Assembly (NCBI GenBank): GCA_964547525.1
Contig: CAZJOD010000131.1
Span: 1 to 10,305, forward strand
From: CAZJOD01 sp964547525
GTDB taxonomy: Bacteria > Bacillota > Clostridia > JAAYHZ01
Direction: 5' to 3'
Length of the DNA: 10,305 bases
This document shows positions 6,879 to 10,305 of the stretch, in pieces. The translations under genes and the position numbers were made by a program. The notes beneath the pieces are model-generated. The model was not told the origin of the DNA and did not search any database. It saw only the letters and a list, made by a program, of their open reading frames with translations. Position 1 is the stretch's first letter; every line of letters begins with the position of its first letter.

Positions 6879-8682
6879 TAAAAGCAAACTGCCGACGCGT
6901 AAAGAATTGGATGATAAGTATAAATGGAAACTAGAAGATATATACTCGTCGGATAAGGATTGGGAAATGGACTTTGAATCGGTAAGCGAGATGATTGACG
7001 GAATTACACGTTTTGAGGGGATATTAGGGCAATCGGCAGAAAATATCAGGGAGTGTTTCATATTGTCCGATAAGATTTCACAAAAAATGAGTAACCTTTT
7101 TGTATATGCAAATATGAGAAAAGATGAAGATCAATCGGTAACTTTTTTTCAACAATTAAAAGACAGAGCTATGTCCTTATCTACTCATATCAGTGCCGTG
7201 CTATCTTTTATACAACCGGAGCTGTTATCTATAGACGAAAACGTATTGAGAAGTTTCATTGAAGAAACCGGGGAGTTGAAAGTATATAAACATGAAATTG
7301 AAGATATGCTAAGACAAAAAGCACATGTGCTATCCGACAAAGAAGAAAAACTCTTAGCAATGTCCGGAGAAATGGCCGAAACCGCCGACAATGTTTTCTC
7401 AATATTTAATACGGCGGACCTTAAGTTTCCGGAAATAAAAGATGAAGACGGAAATGATATCGAATTGACACACGGGCGTTATGGAACTTTTCTTGAAAGC
7501 AAAAACAGAGATGTAAGAAAAGATGCGTTTTACGCTATGTATGATACCTACTCAAAATACAGGAATTCATTAGGCGCGATGTTATCCGGCAGCATAAAAA
7601 CAGAAATCTTTTATGCTAAAGTGAGAAATTACGAATCTTGTATAAAAGCTGCCCTTGATGCCGATAATATTCCCTTGACTGTTTATGATAAGCTTATTGA
7701 AACGGTAAATAACGGGCTACCTTTGTTATGGAAATATTTAAACATAAAAAAGAAAGCAATCGGTTTGGATGAGATGCACATGTATGATCTATATGTACCT
7801 TACGCCGATCCTCCGATGAAAAACATAGCATATAATGATGCCGTGGATATGGTAAAAAAAGGGTTGGCACCTTTGGGAAAGGATTATACCGATCTGATTA
7901 ATACGGCTGTCAATGACGGTTGGATAGACGTTTATGAGAACAGGGGAAAGACAACAGGTGCATATTCTTGGGGAACCTTCCCGTATCATCCATATGTCTT
8001 GTTAAATTATCAGGGCAATTCTGATGATGTTATGACATTGGCACATGAACTGGGGCATGCTTTTCATTCATATTACACTTATAAAAATCAACCCTTTATT
8101 TATTCGAGTTATACTATATTTGTTGCAGAAGTTGCGTCTACCGTCAACGAAGCTTTATTGGTACAATATCTCTTGAAAAACTCGACTGATAAAAATGAAA
8201 AGACTTATATTTTGGAGAATTTCCTGGAAGCATTCAGGGGAACGATATTCAGGCAAGTTATGTTTGCAGAATTTGAAAAATTGACGCATGAGAGCTTTGA
8301 AAAGGGAGAACCTTTAACACAGGAGGGATTTAGTAAAATCCATTATGATCTAAACAAAAAATATTTTGGAGAAGATATTATTATAGATCAGGCTATAGAA
8401 ATGGAATGGGCAAGAATACCACATTTTTATAACGCATTTTATGTGTATAAATATGCTACTGGTTTTTCTGCGGCCATAGCAATTGCCGATGCGATCCTGG
8501 AAGACAAGCCGGATGCGGTATTAAATTATAAAAGATTTTTATCAAGCGGAAGTTCGGATTATTCTTTAGAGTTACTTAAAAGGGCGGGGGTAGATATGTC
8601 TACTTCAAAACCTGTTGAAGACGCTTTATCGTTTTTTAATAAGCTGTTAAACCAATACGCCGAACTGACGGGTATCGAATAA
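6871..8682 (+). CDS. pepF: Oligoendopeptidase F (M3 family zinc metallopeptidase)
   Basis: Cytosolic zinc peptidase that cuts short peptides, used in peptide turnover and nutrition. The 603 residues match the family. The N-terminus KLPTRKELDDKYKWKLEDIY is the usual PepF opening. The zinc site is complete: HELGH at 392-396 supplies two His ligands and catalytic Glu393, and Glu420 in FVAEVAST is the third ligand, 28 residues after His392 as in M3 enzymes. Other conserved segments are KTTGAYSWGTFPYHPYVLLNY (about 360-380), FRGTIFRQVMFAEFE, and the C-terminal HFYNAFYVYKYATGFSAA with FLSSGSSDYSLELLKRAGVDM. No signal peptide. The start at 6871 is the first possible one (TGA in frame just upstream) yet lacks its own ribosome binding site; see the overlapping leader ORF. 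Last gene of the plus-strand run, 75 bases after the GH20-like gene. Confidence 0.96.
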   Translation: MNNKSKLPTRKELDDKYKWKLEDIYSSDKDWEMDFESVSEMIDGITRFEGILGQSAENIRECFILSDKISQKMSNLFVYANMRKDEDQSVTFFQQLKDRAMSLSTHISAVLSFIQPELLSIDENVLRSFIEETGELKVYKHEIEDMLRQKAHVLSDKEEKLLAMSGEMAETADNVFSIFNTADLKFPEIKDEDGNDIELTHGRYGTFLESKNRDVRKDAFYAMYDTYSKYRNSLGAMLSGSIKTEIFYAKVRNYESCIKAALDADNIPLTVYDKLIETVNNGLPLLWKYLNIKKKAIGLDEMHMYDLYVPYADPPMKNIAYNDAVDMVKKGLAPLGKDYTDLINTAVNDGWIDVYENRGKTTGAYSWGTFPYHPYVLLNYQGNSDDVMTLAHELGHAFHSYYTYKNQPFIYSSYTIFVAEVASTVNEALLVQYLLKNSTDKNEKTYILENFLEAFRGTIFRQVMFAEFEKLTHESFEKGEPLTQEGFSKIHYDLNKKYFGEDIIIDQAIEMEWARIPHFYNAFYVYKYATGFSAAIAIADAILEDKPDAVLNYKRFLSSGSSDYSLELLKRAGVDMSTSKPVEDALSFFNKLLNQYAELTGIE

Positions 8683-8706
8683 TTGAATATATAAAGACAT
8701 AATAAA

Positions 8707-8729
8707 AACGGCCGTTTTAAACGGCCGTT
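8707..8729. terminator. Strong GC-rich hairpin after pepF, possible terminator
   Basis: AACGGCCGTT at 8707-8716 pairs with AACGGCCGTT at 8720-8729 (10 bp, three-base loop), 25 bases after the pepF stop. On the plus strand the tail is ATATATGA, a poor U-tract. On the minus strand the hairpin is followed by TTTTTATT, so the sequence is a better terminator for leftward transcripts. Position suggests it may also end the pepF message. Confidence 0.6.
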
Positions 8730-8876
8730 ATATATGATCATCGGTGGTCGAATCAAATTCCTAAAAATGTTTTTAAACATCTGAATTTTGCTTAAACCTT
8801 GCATCACCTTAAAAATACCAATACTTTATCTCGTAAAACCATTTGTTTTCAAAATATGAAACATTGATAAAATTTC

Positions 8877-8905
8877 GGATCTGCAACTTTTTTGTTCTGC
8901 AGACC
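8877..8905. repeat. Imperfect inverted repeat with TCTGCA arms
   Basis: GGATCTGCA (8877-8885) pairs with TGCAGACC (8898-8905), eight base pairs with one bulged A and a T-rich loop. It shares the TCTGCA core with the palindrome at 8931-8946. Confidence 0.4.
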
Positions 8906-8930
8906 CTTTGAAAAAAAATGGTTTAATTCT

Positions 8931-8946
8931 CGAATCTGCAGATTCG
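8931..8946. repeat. Perfect 16-bp palindrome CGAATCTGCAGATTCG
   Basis: Bases 8931-8946 read the same on both strands, with no spacer, so the form is a two-fold operator-like site rather than a hairpin with a normal loop. The central TCTGCAGA recurs at 8896-8903. No gene start lies near enough to assign a regulatory role. Confidence 0.5.
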
Positions 8947-8947
8947 G

Positions 8948-9094
8948 CTATGCAATTTCCAAAATCGGTTTCGATATAACTAATTTCAGGTATCCGGCGT
9001 TTTTTTGTTTTATATTCCAATTATCATTTGTTTTATAATCATTAATGTCGGGTCCTTCAATCGTTACATCGTTGACCGTACCACCGATGTACAC
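8948..9094 (-). pseudogene. Possible remnant of a small protein gene, unrecognised
   Basis: Reading leftward from a GTG at 9094 to TAG at 8948-8950, one frame gives 48 residues that look protein-like (VYIGGTVNDVTIEGPD near the start, GYLKLVISKPILEIA at the end), with alternating hydrophobic beta-type segments and few of the Lys/Asn/Ile runs typical of random AT-rich DNA. There is no ribosome binding site before the GTG, and the frame is closed upstream by TAA at 9110-9112. An ATG at 9126-9128 in the neighbouring frame reads MNETKINAHNI and runs up to the same region, so one base insertion or deletion may have broken a small gene. I recognise no family. Chance remains a real alternative. Confidence 0.25.
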
Positions 9095-9174
9095 TAATAT
9101 TATGTGCGTTTATTTTTGTTTCATTCATGTTAATTTAATGAAATTAAGAAAATTTTAAAAAGTTAAAAAATCGT

Positions 9175-9206
9175 AAAAAAAGTGTCCTATTTTTACATAA
9201 GACACT
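9175..9206 (-). terminator. Intrinsic terminator, leftward, downstream of tRNA-Arg
   Basis: On the minus strand AGTGTC (9206-9201) pairs with GACACT (9186-9181), the stem extending past one mismatch by three A-T pairs, and is followed directly by seven T (9181-9175). A U-tract occurs only on this strand, which fixes the direction. It is the last of three hairpins behind the tRNA gene. Confidence 0.75.
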
Positions 9207-9219
9207 ATTGGTTTAAAAT

Positions 9220-9259
9220 CGGCTACATTTTTAATACTTGATTTTAAAAAATGTAACCG
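9220..9259 (-). repeat. 13-bp hairpin between tRNA and terminator
   Basis: CGGCTACATTTTT at 9220-9232 pairs with the complementary arm at 9247-9259, loop of 14 bases. On the plus strand there is one C-A mismatch (9223/9256); on the minus strand the same position is a G-U pair and the stem is unbroken, so a leftward RNA is the more likely form. It lacks a good U-tract of its own (the RNA continues AUUUUAAA). Confidence 0.55.
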
Positions 9260-9281
9260 GCCCGAGTTCGCTTACTCGGGC
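9260..9281 (-). terminator. GC-rich hairpin directly after tRNA-Arg
   Basis: GCCCGAGT (9260-9267) and ACTCGGGC (9274-9281) form a perfect 8-bp stem with a six-base loop, eight bases beyond the CCA end of the tRNA. The minus-strand tail is CGGTTACATTTTTT, so U residues follow only after a delay; it may pause polymerase, protect the tRNA precursor from 3' exonucleases, or mark the first of several terminator attempts. Confidence 0.55.
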
Positions 9282-9289
9282 TTTATTGA

Positions 9290-9366
9290 TGGTGCGCCCA
9301 AAGGGATTCGAACCCCCGACCTAAGGTTTAGGAAACCTTCGCTCTATCCTTCTGAGCTATGAGCGC
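9290..9366 (-). tRNA. tRNA-Arg, anticodon CCT
   Basis: A 77-base cloverleaf on the minus strand. The acceptor arm GCGCTCA pairs with TGGGCGC, the D stem is GCTC/GAGC, the anticodon stem AAGGT/ACCTT carries the loop TTCCTAA with anticodon CCT (reads AGG), and the T arm has TTCGAAT with a GGGGG/CCCTT stem that includes two G-U pairs. The discriminator is A and the CCA end is encoded (9292-9290). A near-consensus promoter lies directly upstream and a set of hairpins downstream, so it is a single-gene transcription unit. tRNA-Arg genes are frequent integration sites for islands, but I see no copy of its 3' end elsewhere in the window. Confidence 0.96.
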
Positions 9367-9383
9367 ATAAAAAGACAAGCGTA

Positions 9384-9412
9384 ATTTTACTATGTTTATA
9401 ACCTTTTGTCAA
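9384..9412 (-). promoter_or_regulatory. Sigma-A promoter of tRNA-Arg
   Basis: Reading leftward, a perfect -35 TTGACA (9412-9407) is followed by a 17-base spacer and -10 TAAAAT (9389-9384). Transcription would start near 9377, about ten bases before the mature tRNA 5' end at 9366. A strong, stable-RNA-type promoter. Confidence 0.85.
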
Positions 9413-9559
9413 TACTATATGCAATTTTTCAATTTTCTCTGACATGATATTTTTACCGTTTTTTGCGGGTTCCGGCCTGATCATATTTTCGTAATACTTT
9501 AAAAAATGGTTCCGTATATATTACCATATAAAAATTTTTATATAGAAAGCTTTAAAAAT
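9413..9559. other. Short intergenic stretch, nothing identified
   Basis: Between the tRNA promoter and the next terminator lie about 150 AT-rich bases. The only structure is an AT-only 18-bp palindrome at 9526-9543 (ATATAAAAATTTTTATAT), which is unremarkable in this base composition. Confidence 0.5.
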
Positions 9560-9590
9560 AAAAAACGAGGAAGTTATTTCCTCGTTTTTT
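9560..9590 (-). terminator. Intrinsic terminator of the minus-strand membrane-protein gene
   Basis: AAAAAACGAGGAA (9560-9572) pairs with TTCCTCGTTTTTT (9578-9590), a 13-bp stem with loop GTTAT, located 13 bases past the stop of the leftward gene. On the minus strand the T-run is TTTTTTATTTTT; on the plus strand T also follows, so it can work in both directions. Confidence 0.85.
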
Positions 9591-9602
9591 TATATTTTAT
9601 TC

Positions 9603-10304
9603 TCATAACCAAAAATCTTTATAATTATTATAAAGAGGCATTTTTATTTTATCTTCCAAAGGATCAAAAGAAGGTCTCTGTGACGGCTTATTATAAGGAT
9701 CAATGGTTTTATCGGCTTTTGTCAAGTCTGACACCAATCGACCGTTTGAGTAAACCTCACCGATATATTCGCCGTTTTCGTTATATATTTCCGAAACGTT
9801 ATCATCTGATACGATTAATCCGGCAAATTGACCTGTATACTTCCATAATTCATCACGGTCTATGTAACCGAAACATTTTCCCGACCAGTTCCAAATCCAA
9901 TCCAGTTCATCCAGCTGAGTAGTATATATGGCATAGCCTGAAATATCTTTGGCTAAAAAGGGATATATTGAAATAGAAGCTTGTATTAAAAGTAAAAGTA
10001 TAACCAGTACAATTTGTGAACTAACAAGTGTGGATCTAAAATTAATGAAAAGGATTATATTAATTATAGTCATTATACCCAGAACGGTACCTGTTAAGAA
10101 TCGAGCATAACTTTTCCCGCTGTACATTAATGCAAGTGCACTCATTTCTACTACAATCCTTGCGATTGTAACCAACCAAAATACATCACTTTCAAATGAA
10201 CGGGAATAAGCTGTTAAAGTTATTGTTATTATTTCGAAAATTAAAGTTAAGTACGCTATGATCGTTATACTTCGCTTTCCTTGTGCAACGGAAGCTTTTT
10301 GCAT
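9603..10304 (-). CDS. Four-helix membrane protein with C-terminal beta-flower-like repeats
   Basis: The product is 233 residues from the ATG at 10304, one base inside the window edge, so the true start may lie further upstream. Four membrane helices are predicted by eye at about 12-32, 41-61, 67-88 and 95-115. After a linker with Trp-rich LDWIWNWSG, residues about 136-193 contain three similar beta units, GKCFGYI (142-148), GQFAGLI (158-164) and GEYIGEV (178-184), each a hydrophobic strand pair around G-x-x-x-G. This resembles the '4-fold beta flower' domain (a small bacterial domain of unknown function). A proline-containing tail (NKPSQRPSFDP) follows, as is common after such repeats. The tail is probably cytosolic, given a basic N-terminus and an even number of helices. 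No enzymatic motif is visible; function unknown. A terminator follows at 9560-9590; it is transcribed toward the tRNA and away from the window edge. Confidence 0.7.
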   Translation of the reverse strand: MQKASVAQGKRSITIIAYLTLIFEIITITLTAYSRSFESDVFWLVTIARIVVEMSALALMYSGKSYARFLTGTVLGIMTIINIILFINFRSTLVSSQIVLVILLLLIQASISIYPFLAKDISGYAIYTTQLDELDWIWNWSGKCFGYIDRDELWKYTGQFAGLIVSDDNVSEIYNENGEYIGEVYSNGRLVSDLTKADKTIDPYNKPSQRPSFDPLEDKIKMPLYNNYKDFWL

Positions 10305-10305
10305 G

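Larger units (their letters stand above)
8730..9174. other. Gene-poor stretch between pepF and the tRNA terminators
   Basis: About 445 bases without a convincing intact gene on either strand. It holds two palindromic elements built on TCTGCA (8877-8905 and 8931-8946), a possible small coding remnant on the minus strand (8948-9094), and AT-rich sequence with no recognisable promoter near a gene. Minus-strand frames across 8826-9020 are open but have no ribosome binding site or recognisable domain. Confidence 0.5.

Noticed and set aside
8767..8780. Palindrome ATGTTTTTAAACAT after pepF
   Set aside because: Short, AT-rich and without a U-tract or neighbouring gene; probably chance.
8826..9020. 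Minus-strand open frame of 64 codons in the gene-poor stretch
   Set aside because: No ribosome binding site, no recognisable domain, and it runs through both TCTGCA repeats; the alternative frame at 8948-9094 looks more protein-like in the shared part.
9290..9366. tRNA-Arg as an island integration site
   Set aside because: No direct repeat of the tRNA 3' end, integrase or mobile gene is visible in the window.
9526..9543. 18-bp palindrome ATATAAAAATTTTTATAT
   Set aside because: AT-only sequence expected by chance here; no gene or partner site assigned.
9506..9922. Plus-strand open frame of 138 codons near the right end
   Set aside because: It starts at a terminator region without a ribosome binding site and runs antisense to the minus-strand membrane-protein gene, whose product has clear domain structure.

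Overview
This is a low-GC window (roughly mid-30s percent by eye) from an endospore-forming Firmicute, most likely an anaerobic member of the Clostridia. Three things point there: a spoVAC-spoVAD-spoVAE cluster, strong AGGAGG-type ribosome binding sites, and a thymidylate synthase of the clostridial type. I cannot name a genus from the sequence.

Region 1 (1-2140) is the sporulation block. A small membrane ORF of doubtful status overlaps the start of spoVAC, which is followed closely by spoVAD and spoVAE. This is the minimal SpoVA set that moves calcium-dipicolinic acid into the forespore and releases it at germination. A strong intrinsic terminator closes the block; its promoter lies upstream of the window.

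Region 2 (2140-8730) is a run of four plus-strand genes with short gaps: a cytosolic uroporphyrinogen-decarboxylase-family protein of unknown substrate, thymidylate synthase ThyA, a large GH20-like glycoside hydrolase with an unusual tandem N-terminal module, and an M3 oligopeptidase (PepF/oligoendopeptidase F). A vegetative-type promoter precedes the first gene and no clear terminator separates the four, so co-transcription is likely. A shared pathway is not evident: the set mixes nucleotide synthesis, peptide turnover and probable sugar metabolism. The best Shine-Dalgarno sequence in front of pepF serves a 16-codon mini-ORF that overlaps the pepF start, which suggests translational coupling.

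Region 3 (8700-9600) is gene-poor. On the minus strand a tRNA-Arg(CCT) with encoded CCA has a near-consensus promoter and is followed by three successive hairpins, the last with a U-tract. Beyond these lies about 450 bases of non-coding sequence with palindromes built on TCTGCA and a possible small-gene remnant on the minus strand.

Region 4 (9560-10305) is a minus-strand gene, open at or near the window edge. It encodes four membrane helices and a cytosolic tail with three G-x-x-x-G-type beta repeats resembling the '4-fold beta flower' domain. A bidirectional-looking terminator ends it.

The least ordinary items are the modular GH20-like protein, the pepF leader ORF, the membrane-anchored beta-repeat protein and the stacked hairpins behind the tRNA. 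I see no CRISPR array, IS element, phage genes or defence system.
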